From a virus, in IMG/VR virus record IMGVR_UViG_3300037325_000128, positions 1 through 53,828 of that record: a DNA stretch of 53,828 nt. One strand, given 5' to 3'. Positions within the stretch are counted from its first letter, which is position 1. The number at the start of each line of letters is the position of its first letter. A program made the position numbers and the translations under genes. The notes below the pieces were generated by a model. It was not told the origin of the DNA. It did not search any database and saw nothing but the letters and a program-made list of their open reading frames with translations. This document shows, one piece after another, positions 6,971-14,397 of the stretch.

Positions 6971-7528
6971 TTACTTTACAATGTCGGGGATGATTGACTG
7001 CGGATTGGAGATCACGCGGGCGCGTTCAAGACAGTGACCCCCGTATCCCAAGTAGGCAGCCTGGAATGCACAGTCGCTTTTCTCAGGCTGACCTGCATAG
7101 CCCGCTCCTGGCAAGCCGGCCCAGGTGCGCCGCGCCGCCGCAACTGCCCCGGACAGGTCGCCGCACTGGATTCGTACTAATGAGCCGGTCTGGCGCAGTA
7201 GTTCGACGGCGGCCCGGTCTTGGCTGGCCGGTGAAAAGTCGGGTAAGCGCAGGTCTTTTTTGAGTCCGCGCCATGTGCCGACGATGATTTGATACCGGCC
7301 CGCAGCAGTGCTCCGGCAGCCGGGCTGCAACCCGGCTCCCCTGCACTGCTGATCGGTCAGGAACACGCCGGGCCATTCTTTGGAGTCGAACGGGTGATCC
7401 GCGAAGCTGGCAATTGTGTGGCTGTAGGCGTAGCACACACGGTACGGTTCGGTCTCGCGCTCGGTTCCCTCTGCCCATGCGATCGCGGACAGCAAGGCCC
7501 GCATGTTTTGATCTGGGTCAATGGTCAT
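6971..7528 (-). CDS. Lambda R-type lysozyme (GH104), GC-rich, foreign-looking
   Basis: Endolysin cleaving the glycan strand. Seen: LLSAIAWAEGT with the catalytic Glu about residue 18, YSHTIASFADHP, STAAGRYQIIVGTW and SPASQDRAAVELL, all aligning with lambda R in order. 185 aa, slightly longer than lambda R (158). Composition is far more GC-rich than all phage neighbours, implying recent acquisition from a GC-rich bacterium or phage. The last 11 residues (NPQSIIPDIVK) match the tail of the lipoprotein at 4337-4744. Confidence 0.93.
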   Translation of the reverse strand: MTIDPDQNMRALLSAIAWAEGTERETEPYRVCYAYSHTIASFADHPFDSKEWPGVFLTDQQCRGAGLQPGCRSTAAGRYQIIVGTWRGLKKDLRLPDFSPASQDRAAVELLRQTGSLVRIQCGDLSGAVAAARRTWAGLPGAGYAGQPEKSDCAFQAAYLGYGGHCLERARVISNPQSIIPDIVK

Positions 7529-7619
7529 ACTGGCTTGTTCCTTCGCTTGTGTTCCTGATACAATCTAGATATAGTGAAAGTTGATAGTCACGCTCGAGCA
7601 ATTCATAATATTCATCCAC
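7518..7619 (-). CDS. Possible 33-aa protein with GTG start
   Basis: GTG at 7617-7619 preceded by AAGG; reads VDEYYELLERDYQLSLYLD and ends overlapping the lysozyme ATG. Amino-acid composition is protein-like and the spacing suggests coupling, but the start is weak. The rest of 7620-7730 shows nothing. Confidence 0.4.
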   Translation of the reverse strand: MDEYYELLERDYQLSLYLDCIRNTSEGTSQYDH

Positions 7620-7730
7620 ATGGCCTTGCTACGACTGGCGCCGTATGCAAAGGACTATATCACAAAATCGATGCTACTATCTGTAAATTTCTCTGCAGGC
7701 TTTTAAAGAAATTCACCTTTAAAACACAAA

Positions 7731-7807
7731 TGGTGCGCTGGGTGGGATTCTAACCCACGATCAAGGCATTATGAGTACCCTGCTTTAGGACACTAAGCTA
7801 CCAGCGC
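7731..7807 (-). tRNA. tRNA with CAU anticodon (Met or Ile2), CCA encoded
   Basis: 77 nt. Acceptor GCGCTGG pairs with CCAGCGC; discriminator A and CCA at 7733-7731. D-arm GCTT/AAGC, anticodon loop CTCATAA, T-arm GTGGG/CCCAC with TTAGAAT loop (T in place of the usual C at 56). Whether it is elongator Met or lysidine-modified Ile cannot be told by eye. Confidence 0.92.
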
Positions 7808-7818
7808 TTTGTTCTAAT

Positions 7819-8176
7819 TCATTTGTTCATTGCGTTTTCTATTTCGCGTGTAATTTCGTCTTCAGCATCCGAAAGAATCTGCTCAAGTTTGGAAAAACGT
7901 GTAAGCTGCACAAGCTCTTTCGCCTTTTCACTCACATGCTCGTCGTATTTGGAAACAAGACGATCCCACATTTCTTGAGCGGTTTTACAGAAGTTTACCG
8001 GCACGCCATTAATAGTAAGTTGAACTACTACATGGGCACTGTTGAGTGGTACATTTGGCAGGTTAAAGTGGTCTTGCAGGTCGGCGCGGTGCAGCCGCGC
8101 GAGTCATTGCTTCGATAAGCATGATGGCCGGCATTGTTCGGTCGGTGCAGTTCACGATTTCTGATGTAAAATTCAT
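7819..8176 (-). pseudogene. Frame-disrupted small gene (about 118 aa if repaired)
   Basis: The 5' part starts at ATG 8176 with a strong GGAGCTTAACT RBS and reads MNFTSEIVNCTDRTMPAIM, LIEAMT. The 3' part, in another frame, reads LQDHFNLPNVPLNS, VQLTINGVPVNFCKT and on to EIENAMNK. The two join between about 8063 and 8106 if one base is lost or gained. Either a mutation, a sequencing error or (less likely) programmed frameshifting. Confidence 0.65.
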
Positions 8177-8198
8177 AGTTAAGCTCCGGATATAAGAT

Positions 8199-8414
8199 TT
8201 AGTCAGTAGAGAGAAGTTTTTCTTTTTTCAAATAGTAAGCCAGCAGCTTACTCTGAACTTGGTCGGCGACACTTGCATGATTATATACGGGGTCTTCGGC
8301 GAAGCGCAGTGGGGAGTCGACCCATGCTCTCCTTACCATAAACGCTTTTACAGCGGCACGGTGTATTTTTTGTGCAGGATTAAATTGCACGGTTGCAGTT
8401 TTGCTAAGAATCAT
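8199..8414 (-). CDS. Hypothetical protein, 71 aa
   Basis: Starts MILSKTATVQFNPAQKIHRAAV; contains PLRFAEDPVYNHASVADQVQSKLLAYYLKKEK. No recognised domain. A TATAAT-like element lies at 8457-8462 on the minus strand but without a good -35. Function unknown. Confidence 0.6.
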   Translation of the reverse strand: MILSKTATVQFNPAQKIHRAAVKAFMVRRAWVDSPLRFAEDPVYNHASVADQVQSKLLAYYLKKEKLLSTD

Positions 8415-8510
8415 AATTAAACACCATATAAAGCTTTGTTGCTATGTCGAGTCTTATTATACTATAAGTTAGTAATGAACGCTGGCATGTCTCATAGGAT
8501 GGATGCTTAA

Positions 8511-8777
8511 TTATTCCTTTAAGAGTTCGTAAGTGACATCGGTATGCCCTTCAGTTACATTGATTACCGTGTTGTTCACGGTGATTGACAAGGCTTTTGA
8601 TAGATCGGGGCTTCACATTGACATTGAGGTGCCCTGACCAGTCAGAACTCTCAGCACCGCGAGCTAAGATATAAGAAAATGTGCGCAGTGGCCCACCAGA
8701 CTATCCTCATATACTTGCCTATAGCCGGTGGTGTGGTCTACATAGACAATTTGATGCACTTCGTAATGTTTGGTCAT
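8511..8777 (-). pseudogene. Gene with two compensating frameshifts (about 88 aa if repaired)
   Basis: The 5' third reads MTKHYEVHQIVYVDHTTGYRQ. The middle continues in another frame as GGPLRTFSYILARGAESSDW, GHLNVNV. The 3' third returns to the first frame as DLSKALSITVNNTVINVTEG, ending YELLKE (TAA at 8511). The sum of the two shifts is a multiple of three. No single frame is open throughout. Confidence 0.6.
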
Positions 8778-8802
8778 TGAATTGGCTGATATTTTATGTG
8801 AT

Positions 8803-8877
8803 TGGTCCGGCGTAGAGGAATCGAACCCCTATTGATAGCTTAGAAGGCTACTGTTCTGTCCGTTGAACTAACGCCAG
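8803..8877 (-). tRNA. tRNA-Arg (UCU), CCA encoded
   Basis: 75 nt. Acceptor CTGGCGT pairs with ACGCCGG (one G-T), discriminator A, CCA at 8805-8803. D-arm GTTC/GAAC, anticodon stem GTAGC/GCTAT with loop CTTCTAA (anticodon TCT), T-arm AGGGG/CCTCT with TTCGATT. Confidence 0.95.
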
Positions 8878-8881
8878 GTAT

Positions 8882-8980
8882 TTAGATGGACCAGCCGGAA
8901 TAAACTGGAATGTATACAGTGGCCCACATATGCCAGCCGTGTGCAAAGTTGATTAAAAAGCTGTTAACAATATCTTTCAT
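8882..8980 (-). CDS. Small protein, 32 aa
   Basis: Reads MKDIVNSFLINFAHGWHMW and ends VYSGWSI. Strong AAGGAT RBS 5 nt before the ATG and a good promoter upstream. Aromatic-rich; function unknown. Confidence 0.6.
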   Translation of the reverse strand: MKDIVNSFLINFAHGWHMWATVYIPVYSGWSI

Positions 8981-8997
8981 ACTTATCCTTTTTGCTA

Positions 8998-9026
8998 ATT
9001 ATAGCAGTCTATTATCTAATTGTCAA
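8998..9026 (-). promoter_or_regulatory. Sigma70-type promoter (TTGACA-17-TATAAT)
   Basis: Consensus -35 TTGACA at 9026-9021, 17-bp spacer ending TGC, consensus -10 TATAAT at 9003-8998. Drives the 32-aa gene and tRNA-Arg leftwards. Confidence 0.75.
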
Positions 9027-9034
9027 GCTATTTA

Positions 9035-9220
9035 CTAAATTACTAGATAGTAAATGACATTCGTTATCAGCGCAGGCATAGTAGAAGCTGCGAGAGCCAC
9101 AACAATCAATACTACCAACGGAAGGGAGGTGACACCGAATGCATTTTCCACCAGATGGGAAAACAAAAGATAAAATCCCATAAAAACCAAAATCATCAGC
9201 AACGTCACGAGTACTGTCAT
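9035..9220 (-). CDS. Small membrane protein, 61 aa
   Basis: Two hydrophobic segments, LVTLLMILVFMGFYLLF (residues 3-20) and LPLVVLIVVALAASTMP (33-50), joined by a short loop SHLVENAFGV. Likely an inner-membrane hairpin protein; size would suit a holin or imm-type protein, but nothing proves it. Confidence 0.7.
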   Translation of the reverse strand: MTVLVTLLMILVFMGFYLLFSHLVENAFGVTSLPLVVLIVVALAASTMPALITNVIYYLVI

Positions 9221-9254
9221 TTTTATATCTCTGGTTAGATAAGTTGAATTTAAA

Positions 9255-9467
9255 TCAGCACAGAAATATGTTAAAGTTTTCCACTAGTCTGTCCGCTAGA
9301 TCGGAATATTCCATAGAGATCGGGTCTTCTCTCATCATTTCTTCTCGAAGAGACAGAAAAGATTGTCTTCGGGTGACTGGAATAGAGTACCAGTCACCGT
9401 TTGCGTCCTTTACCAGCACATTAGATTCTTCAAATTCGGTAATCATGTAATTTACATTTGTTTCCAT
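9255..9467 (-). CDS. Hypothetical protein, 70 aa
   Basis: METNVNYMITEFEESNVLV, then DANGDWYSIPVTRRQSF and an acidic helical C-terminus. Overlaps the upstream stop by 16 nt. Function unknown. Confidence 0.65.
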   Translation of the reverse strand: METNVNYMITEFEESNVLVKDANGDWYSIPVTRRQSFLSLREEMMREDPISMEYSDLADRLVENFNIFLC

Positions 9468-9706
9468 ACAGGAAAAGTTTCATTTTTCGGCGAAAGTTTC
9501 TTAAGATAATCGAGTTCTAAAAACCTTCTCAGCCCTTTTACTGATATCTGATACCCGGTCCTAAAATAATTAAATTGATTAGGTGACCTAATCGTTAGCG
9601 GTCTAAGTTCACCTGTTACTTTGACCGAGTACAATTCTTGTGTTTTCGTATTCCAAAAACATCCAGAATATCGAGTAGACACATACTCTTTTGGGAGAGA
9701 AATCAT
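9452..9706 (-). CDS. Hypothetical phage protein, 84 aa
   Basis: Contains YSGCFWNTKTQELYSVKV, PNQFNYFRTGYQISVKGLRRF. The arrangement (G-x-F-W-N-T...L-Y-S-x-K, then G-Y-x-x-S-x-x-G) is reminiscent of small phage DNA-binding or homing-endonuclease-associated domains, but I cannot assign it. ATG directly abuts the upstream stop. Confidence 0.65.
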   Translation of the reverse strand: MISLPKEYVSTRYSGCFWNTKTQELYSVKVTGELRPLTIRSPNQFNYFRTGYQISVKGLRRFLELDYLKKLSPKNETFPVWKQM

Positions 9707-9865
9707 TTAGTACCATTCGCGTTTGATAGCATACTCCGGATTGCTCTCTGCATATTTTTCTTTTAGCTCGTCATAGAGAGCATTGGCTTCTTTTACGCTA
9801 AAAATAACACGATCTTCGATGGTTTTGCAACCATGTAAGACAATAACATGCCAAGACTTCATCAT
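9707..9865 (-). CDS. Hypothetical protein, 52 aa
   Basis: Starts MMKSWHVIVLHGCKT, then IEDRVIFSVKEANALYDELK and ends KREWY. Good RBS AAAGGAAAT. First gene of the coupled group 9865-9255 behind the promoter at 9886-9914. Function unknown. Confidence 0.7.
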   Translation of the reverse strand: MMKSWHVIVLHGCKTIEDRVIFSVKEANALYDELKEKYAESNPEYAIKREWY

Positions 9866-9885
9866 ATATTTCCTTTGTTATACAA

Positions 9886-9914
9886 ATTATAGCAGGACTC
9901 TAGCTCAGAGTCAA
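9886..9914 (-). promoter_or_regulatory. Sigma70-type promoter (TTGACT-17-TATAAT)
   Basis: -35 TTGACT at 9914-9909, 17-bp spacer ending TGC, -10 TATAAT at 9891-9886. Drives 9865 to 9035. Confidence 0.75.
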
Positions 9915-9917
9915 CAT

Positions 9918-10289
9918 TTAATGCAAGGTATGATTGGAGTCCGGATCCAATTCCTCGGAATTCTCTACGCTCTCTGCGCAATTTTTCAAACTTTCTGCAA
10001 GATGCTCGAAATATTCTCGCAAGTTTCGTTCTTGCCGCAGCATCATTCGAATGATATTTCTGGCATGATCAGATGTGAGATCTTGAATCAACAACATCTC
10101 ACCTTCCTTTGTAGTCCACAGCTCGTCGGGAAATTCCATACCATCAAATGCAATATAGGTTTTTATTTCAATCCAACGAACTTCTATACAGTTATCCGTT
10201 GTTGAGAATTCAACATAGTTTTTCTCATCGGGATACAGAGTTTTAGCAAATTCGCGTGCGGATACTAAGTCAGTAAATGTTTTCTTCAT
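9918..10289 (-). CDS. Hypothetical protein, 123 aa
   Basis: N-terminal half with FTDLVSAREFAKTLYPDEKN and VEFSTTDNCIEVRWIEIK; C-terminal half a charged helix (RMMLRQERNLREYFEHLAES) ending NHTLH. Function unknown; no RBS evident. Confidence 0.65.
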   Translation of the reverse strand: MKKTFTDLVSAREFAKTLYPDEKNYVEFSTTDNCIEVRWIEIKTYIAFDGMEFPDELWTTKEGEMLLIQDLTSDHARNIIRMMLRQERNLREYFEHLAESLKNCAESVENSEELDPDSNHTLH

Positions 10290-10292
10290 TTG

Positions 10293-10484
10293 TTATTTTC
10301 TATATTTTATTTGATCTCGGATATAGTCTGCATAGTACTCTATGCGTTCGGCATTTAAGTGACCACCGGCATCGTACATACCCCCTAGAGATATATTACC
10401 GTTCGAGTCGTAATATACTTCGGGCAACTCGTCGACTTCCTCAATTTCAGTTATCGAGGATTCTGCTAATTTTTCTTCTGCCAT
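10293..10484 (-). CDS. Acidic hypothetical protein, 63 aa
   Basis: Acidic N-terminus (EEKLAESSITEIEEVDELPE), then YYDSNGNISLGGMYDAGGH and AERIEYYADYIRDQIKYRK. Four nucleotides separate it from the next gene. Function unknown. Confidence 0.6.
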   Translation of the reverse strand: MAEEKLAESSITEIEEVDELPEVYYDSNGNISLGGMYDAGGHLNAERIEYYADYIRDQIKYRK

Positions 10485-10551
10485 ATTTTGTTATATTAGA
10501 TGTTTGTGTGTAAGTTTATATGTATATAGATGTATACACAAGATTCTGACC

Positions 10552-10616
10552 TAGGATTACTGTGTAGGATTGCTGTCTAGGATTACTGTCTAGGATTGCT
10601 GTCTAGGATTGCTGAC
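10552..10616. repeat. Tandem repeat island A: five 13-bp units
   Basis: Five consecutive units of consensus TAGGATT(A/G)CTGTC on the plus strand. Located in the 10485-10630 gap just downstream of the secreted protein gene. Shares the core TAGG(A/T)TTNCT with islands at 35301-35401 and 36079-36111. Confidence 0.9.
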
Positions 10617-10630
10617 CTGGCTTCAGAAAT

Positions 10631-11080
10631 TCAAGTTTTTGACGAACATAGGATGGAACTAACAGGCGAGGACTTTGGTAAGGTGACTACACTACTAGCA
10701 TCGTCTATCAAATATTCAAAAACTACGACAGGTTTACTATTATCTAACGGCTTTGACTGAATAAAGAAGAAGTCATAAAGGGTTGTAGATAATCCGGACT
10801 TACATTCTATTGCTATAACTTTTACCTGACTTCTTGCTAGGAATGATTCACCGTTAACGTGAATTTTACTCAGTGTGCTCGAGGATATCAATATAGAACC
10901 CACATTAATCTTTACCTTCCCATCCATCGAACTTATAAGACTAGATGCATCGTAAAACACCTCTATGTCTTGATATTTCATTTTGAGAATTGGCACCCAG
11001 TTGTCCGGGATGTCTTTGGAAGACGAATGAAAACTTGCTGTTATAAGTAAAGATGCAAGAATTGCAGTAAAAATATTCAT
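10631..11080 (-). CDS. Secreted protein, surface-adhesin E-like, 149 aa
   Basis: Signal peptide MNIFTAILASLLITASF, no lipobox. The mature part begins W.. V with EVFYDASSLISS, later VKVIAIECKSG and VVVFEYLIDD, which fits the surface-adhesin protein E-like fold (W, YDxxSl, a later single Cys). The ATG lies 5 nt from a late box, so the mRNA is predicted leaderless. Probably exported to the periplasm late in infection; role unknown. Confidence 0.65.
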   Translation of the reverse strand: MNIFTAILASLLITASFHSSSKDIPDNWVPILKMKYQDIEVFYDASSLISSMDGKVKINVGSILISSSTLSKIHVNGESFLARSQVKVIAIECKSGLSTTLYDFFFIQSKPLDNSKPVVVFEYLIDDASSVVTLPKSSPVSSILCSSKT

Positions 11081-11085
11081 ACACT

Positions 11086-11093
11086 TATTTATC
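11086..11093 (-). promoter_or_regulatory. Late-type box GATAAATA, 5 nt before ATG
   Basis: GATAAATA then AGTGT then ATG (11080). T4 late transcription starts about 6-7 nt after this box, that is at the ATG. The rest of 11094-11290 holds no convincing gene; an open stretch without start ends VVAK at about 11200. Confidence 0.6.
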
Positions 11094-11290
11094 GATCCAC
11101 AATAGAAATAAAGGGAAACTTCGATATAATTGGGGTGATTTCGGCTGTAGTATTAACAGCAGTATAAGCCAATAGAATAATTTTTCCCACTACTTTGCAA
11201 CTACGGGTGATATTCTATCGCGAATATCACAAATCATCGATTCTTTAATGTAGAAATTTTCATATACTACGTAAGTTTTCGGCGTATTCT

Positions 11291-11608
11291 TTATGGGACG
11301 GGAGGATTCACCTTTATTGTAATTCGGATAGTATTCTTGTCGTCTAGCAATTTTTCTTCTGCTAGCTCTTCCTCTGTACGAGCACGCCTAATCTTAACAT
11401 CCCTCATGCCAAGCCTAAAGGTAAGACATGCCTCTGGCTCCATTTCTATTACCATCTTTTTATTAGAATATTTTCCGTCGTCAGGTTTAACGAGACTAAC
11501 ATCTTCGACGATATTGTATTCACCTTCGTCAAGCCTACTTAATACATTGCGAAATTTACCTTCGCTATCATGACTAAAAGTGAATGTGTAATTAATTTTG
11601 TCTGTCAT
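11291..11608 (-). CDS. Hypothetical protein, 105 aa
   Basis: Beta-rich: INYTFTFSHDSEGKF, IVEDVSLVKPDDGK, VIEMEPEACLTFRLG, ending IRITIKVNPPVP. The segment EPEACLTFRL resembles the DAxxFKL tail family. One nucleotide from the upstream gene. Function unknown. Confidence 0.65.
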   Translation of the reverse strand: MTDKINYTFTFSHDSEGKFRNVLSRLDEGEYNIVEDVSLVKPDDGKYSNKKMVIEMEPEACLTFRLGMRDVKIRRARTEEELAEEKLLDDKNTIRITIKVNPPVP

Positions 11609-11609
11609 T

Positions 11610-11819
11610 TCAATTCCCTGGTAATTCCATACACCTTACGCAGGGTACAGTTAGTTTTAGTGCTATTGCCTGTTGTCTGTCCATCTTTGCATAGAATATG
11701 TAAGTAACGCCGGTCCCAGCAAATTGGAAAGATTCGTAGTAGGTTGATATTCCTTCTTTCTGTATATAACTATTGAACTCTCCGGGCGACCCGGTAATAC
11801 TTATTAGATGCGGAGTCAT
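11610..11819 (-). CDS. Small protein of the DAxxFKL tail family, 69 aa
   Basis: Contains FNSYIQKEGISTYYESF and ends with TYIFYAKMDRQQAIALKLTVP, the beta-strand plus x-A-x-x-L-K-L signature shared by many neighbours. Overlaps the upstream gene by 4 nt (ATGA). Function unknown. Confidence 0.65.
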   Translation of the reverse strand: MTPHLISITGSPGEFNSYIQKEGISTYYESFQFAGTGVTYIFYAKMDRQQAIALKLTVPCVRCMELPGN

Positions 11820-12022
11820 CCTTGAGTGTACTCTGACTGATGTGCTATCTGGTGTCTTAATTTAATTGCCAATGCAGACTCCGGCGTCACTATGACTCCG
11901 ATTATGACCTTGCGTGTACCGTTTCCTGAATTGTGAGATGCGGCGAATATGCTTTGTGCTCGAAGCCAATCGATCTCTCTGTCGTGTGCCTCTTCGTCCA
12001 CATAATAGACCAATTTAATCAT
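11816..12022 (-). CDS. Small protein of the DAxxFKL tail family, 68 aa
   Basis: MIKLVYYVDEEAHDREIDWL, then KVIIGVIVTPESALAIKLRH, the same C-terminal signature as its downstream neighbour, suggesting tandem duplication and divergence. Function unknown. Confidence 0.65.
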   Translation of the reverse strand: MIKLVYYVDEEAHDREIDWLRAQSIFAASHNSGNGTRKVIIGVIVTPESALAIKLRHQIAHQSEYTQG

Positions 12023-12068
12023 ACATCAATTTAACATAGTTCTGCTAGCATAGCAATAGGTAGCTAAT

Positions 12069-12311
12069 TTAGAAATTAATTTCTAAACCGAAAGTTATAT
12101 CTACTGGGCTAAATTTTAGAATAATGATCAGTTTACATTCCTCTGATGGATAAAATAATAAACCAGCAAGCCCATGCCCGTGGCGGTCAGGGCGAAATGT
12201 ATGAGTCACAATGCCTTTATCAACTGCCCACACAAGATTCTCTATTTTACATACTTTATAAGGTTCTACTAAAATTTCCCAGCGACTAGCTTTATTATCT
12301 TTTCCAGACAT
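12069..12311 (-). CDS. Hypothetical protein, 80 aa
   Basis: MSGKDNKASRWEILVEPYKV, VTHTFRPDRHGHGLAGLLF, ending KFSPVDITFGLEINF. Overlaps the upstream gene by 17 nt. The tail is a diverged form of the family signature. Function unknown. Confidence 0.6.
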   Translation of the reverse strand: MSGKDNKASRWEILVEPYKVCKIENLVWAVDKGIVTHTFRPDRHGHGLAGLLFYPSEECKLIIILKFSPVDITFGLEINF

Positions 12312-12495
12312 TATCTTTTCCTAGTGTTAATGTTAGTAAAAGTTCCGTAGCTTCGTCTACGTTTACTGCGTGGAAGATAAATCGAGGACGTCGACTCGTA
12401 TTCATCGTACAGCTGGATATAATATTCGGCAGCGGTACGAAGTTTTCTATTTTGAATTTGCAATCGTCAGGGACAAGCACATTTAGAGATACCAT
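12295..12495 (-). CDS. Small protein of the DAxxFKL tail family, 66 aa
   Basis: MVSLNVLVPDDCKFKIENF, then RFIFHAVNVDEATELLLTLT. The ATG (12493-12495) is 7 nt from a consensus -10 and has no RBS: predicted leaderless. First gene of the group 12495-11291. Function unknown. Confidence 0.65.
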   Translation of the reverse strand: MVSLNVLVPDDCKFKIENFVPLPNIISSCTMNTSRRPRFIFHAVNVDEATELLLTLTLGKDNVWKR

Positions 12496-12502
12496 TTGTG
12501 CA

Positions 12503-12531
12503 ATTATAGCATTACTTACATCCTATGTCAA
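12503..12531 (-). promoter_or_regulatory. Sigma70-type promoter 7 nt before an ATG
   Basis: -35 TTGACA at 12531-12526, 17-bp spacer ending TGC, -10 TATAAT at 12508-12503, then TGCACAA and ATG. The -35 overlaps the stop codon of the upstream gene. Confidence 0.75.
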
Positions 12532-12830
12532 TGGTCACGCGGCGTTATAAATAAGGAATCTTTAATTTGAAACTCTTCATTTAAGCATAAATGGGCTGTC
12601 ATGCATGTGTCCCATTGTACCAGAATGTTCCTGGATACTATAAGAAATAATGTTAGTGCTTCGGCATCGAAGATGTACTCCGAAACCTTACATGTTATTC
12701 TTCCGTATGGCCATGCTGGTCTTTCTATAAGCGTCCATAGTCTGCCACAGCTTGCGTTTCTGTCGAGTATTCTGAATTCCTCAATGGTAATTAGTATATC
12801 GTTTTTAAGGATAACACTAATTTGTTCCAC
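12528..12830 (-). CDS. Hypothetical protein, 100 aa, GTG start
   Basis: GTG at 12830 is chosen because AGGAATGTA precedes it and it follows the upstream stop; the frame could open at 12884. Reads MEQISVILKNDILITIEEF, IERPAWPYGRITCKVSEYIF, DAEALTLFLIV, again the acidic-Ala tail signature. Function unknown. Confidence 0.6.
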   Translation of the reverse strand: MEQISVILKNDILITIEEFRILDRNASCGRLWTLIERPAWPYGRITCKVSEYIFDAEALTLFLIVSRNILVQWDTCMTAHLCLNEEFQIKDSLFITPRDH

Positions 12831-12837
12831 TACATTC

Positions 12838-13227
12838 CTACCCTGTATTAAGCCCGTCTCCAGGGGCAGTCCACAGTGGACCAATGGATACGTGGCCGTA
12901 GGTTATTACAGGAGCAGTAGATACAGTGTTGTCGTCAAATCTGAAACTTAAATGCCCGGCCCTGTCGTGGTTGTGAAGGAAATTATCTGTGACCATTACC
13001 ATGAATGTAGCAAGCTCTTTGTTAACGAGTATAACATTTCTAATTGTAAATTGCACACTTCCCAGGTTTTTCGGATACCAACTTACAGACACAATCCTGT
13101 CTAAATTGTCTCCGGTTATTTTAAAGAAGCTAGGAACACCGCTTGTTATGATGATCCCTACTTTCTCGGATCCATTATATGGACTCCCTGGTAGTGCAAC
13201 AATAGAAGTGATTATGGGTACAGACAT
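12838..13227 (-). CDS. Ig/IPT-like beta protein, 129 aa
   Basis: Reads as a beta-sandwich: GVPSFFKITGDNLDRIVSVS, FTIRNVILVNKELATFMVMV, GHLSFRFDDN. The pattern (V-x-x-F-x-I-x-G-x-N-L) is typical of IPT/TIG or Ig-like domains found on phage virion decorations. Late box 4 nt before its ATG. Likely a late virion-associated protein (inference). Confidence 0.5.
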   Translation of the reverse strand: MSVPIITSIVALPGSPYNGSEKVGIIITSGVPSFFKITGDNLDRIVSVSWYPKNLGSVQFTIRNVILVNKELATFMVMVTDNFLHNHDRAGHLSFRFDDNTVSTAPVITYGHVSIGPLWTAPGDGLNTG

Positions 13228-13231
13228 ACAC

Positions 13232-13239
13232 TATTTATC
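13232..13239 (-). promoter_or_regulatory. Late-type box GATAAATA, 4 nt before ATG
   Basis: GATAAATA, GTGT, ATG (13227). No RBS is possible in this spacing, so leaderless translation is predicted. Confidence 0.55.
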
Positions 13240-13347
13240 GTCCGTGCCAGTCATTTAGCTTATCAGATATAGATGAAATACACACTGACTGGAAATAGAT
13301 CGCCTGGTCAACTTTACATGGTAAATAAGTCATAACTTAATATAAAA

Positions 13348-14397
13348 ATGGCACAAACAGTATACTTCCTGACAGATAACTTAGCAGACCCATGCCCTTC
13401 TGTATTTATAAACAAGACATTCGAGTCACCAGGTTCCGAGCTTACTGAACCAATAATATTTAGAATGGCACAGTTGTCTACCACTAAGTTCTTCTATGTA
13501 CTCCTTACAGACAGGGATTTTAATTTTTCAAAGTTCGACTTCTCGTACAGACCAGAACCATGGAGCCAGTCTTTAGTGCATGTATGGGACAATAATCCTG
13601 CAGTAAAATTATTCAATAAGTCATTGGTACTATCAGATCCCTCTGCTTATACAGACATGTCATTTATTAATGGAAAATACAAATTTATAAACATAGAATG
13701 TGGAGAATTCCGTCAGAAACCGGCCGACATCATATTCCTTAGTTATGATGAAAATAATGCAGAAATTAACTTCACACGACTAAGTGCCAAGTTTCCCAGG
13801 GTAAAACATGTTCGCGGCATACAAGGAATATTTAATGCCCACCTTGCAGCCGCGCAGGCGGCCACCACTCGGATGTTTTATTTAGTGGATGCCGATGCCG
13901 AAGTAGCAGATAGTTTTGATTTTAGTTTTCTCCCCGATATACATAATGTCCAATTCTCTCACGTTTGGCACTCTAAAAATCCTGTAAATGATCTGGAATA
14001 TGGTTACGGAGGAATAAAATTGTTCATGAGAGATGCTCTTTTAACCTACAAGGAAGATCCCATAGATTTTACCACAAGTGTTTCTGCTGGATTAAAAGTG
14101 ATAAATGAAATTAGTAACATCACTCGATATAACATAAACGAATTTTCCACCTGGAAGAGTGCGTTTAGGGAATGTGCCAAACTAGCATCCAGGAGTATTA
14201 ATAATCAGAGTGACCCGGAAACAACAAGTCGACTCGAAACTTGGTGCAAGGCCGGGGTCGATCGAGACTATGGCAAATTTGCGATAGCCGGTGCAATAGC
14301 AGGTCGCAAATACGGAAATGCTAATGCTACTGATATTGTAGCATTAGCATTTATTAATGACTTTGAATGGCTAAGAACACAGTTCGATCAGCAATGA
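13348..14397 (+). CDS. Phage glycosyltransferase-like protein, 349 aa
   Basis: One of only two plus-strand genes. Contains TRMFYLVDADAEVADSFDF, with a DAD-type motif resembling the DxD of GT-A glycosyltransferases, NPVNDLEYGYGGIKLF, NITRYNINEFSTWKSAFREC and NDFEWL. I recall this protein type from T4-like cyanophages, annotated as putative glycosyltransferase. No RBS; TTAATATAAAAATG precedes the start. Ends 10 nt inside the convergent gene. Confidence 0.7.
   Translation: MAQTVYFLTDNLADPCPSVFINKTFESPGSELTEPIIFRMAQLSTTKFFYVLLTDRDFNFSKFDFSYRPEPWSQSLVHVWDNNPAVKLFNKSLVLSDPSAYTDMSFINGKYKFINIECGEFRQKPADIIFLSYDENNAEINFTRLSAKFPRVKHVRGIQGIFNAHLAAAQAATTRMFYLVDADAEVADSFDFSFLPDIHNVQFSHVWHSKNPVNDLEYGYGGIKLFMRDALLTYKEDPIDFTTSVSAGLKVINEISNITRYNINEFSTWKSAFRECAKLASRSINNQSDPETTSRLETWCKAGVDRDYGKFAIAGAIAGRKYGNANATDIVALAFINDFEWLRTQFDQQ

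Noticed and set aside
10552-10616. CRISPR array
   Set aside because: Units are only 13 bp, directly abutting, with no spacers and no cas genes.
11094-11290. Open stretch ending VVAK (about 35 codons)
   Set aside because: No start codon in frame; could be the remnant of a gene but unsupported.
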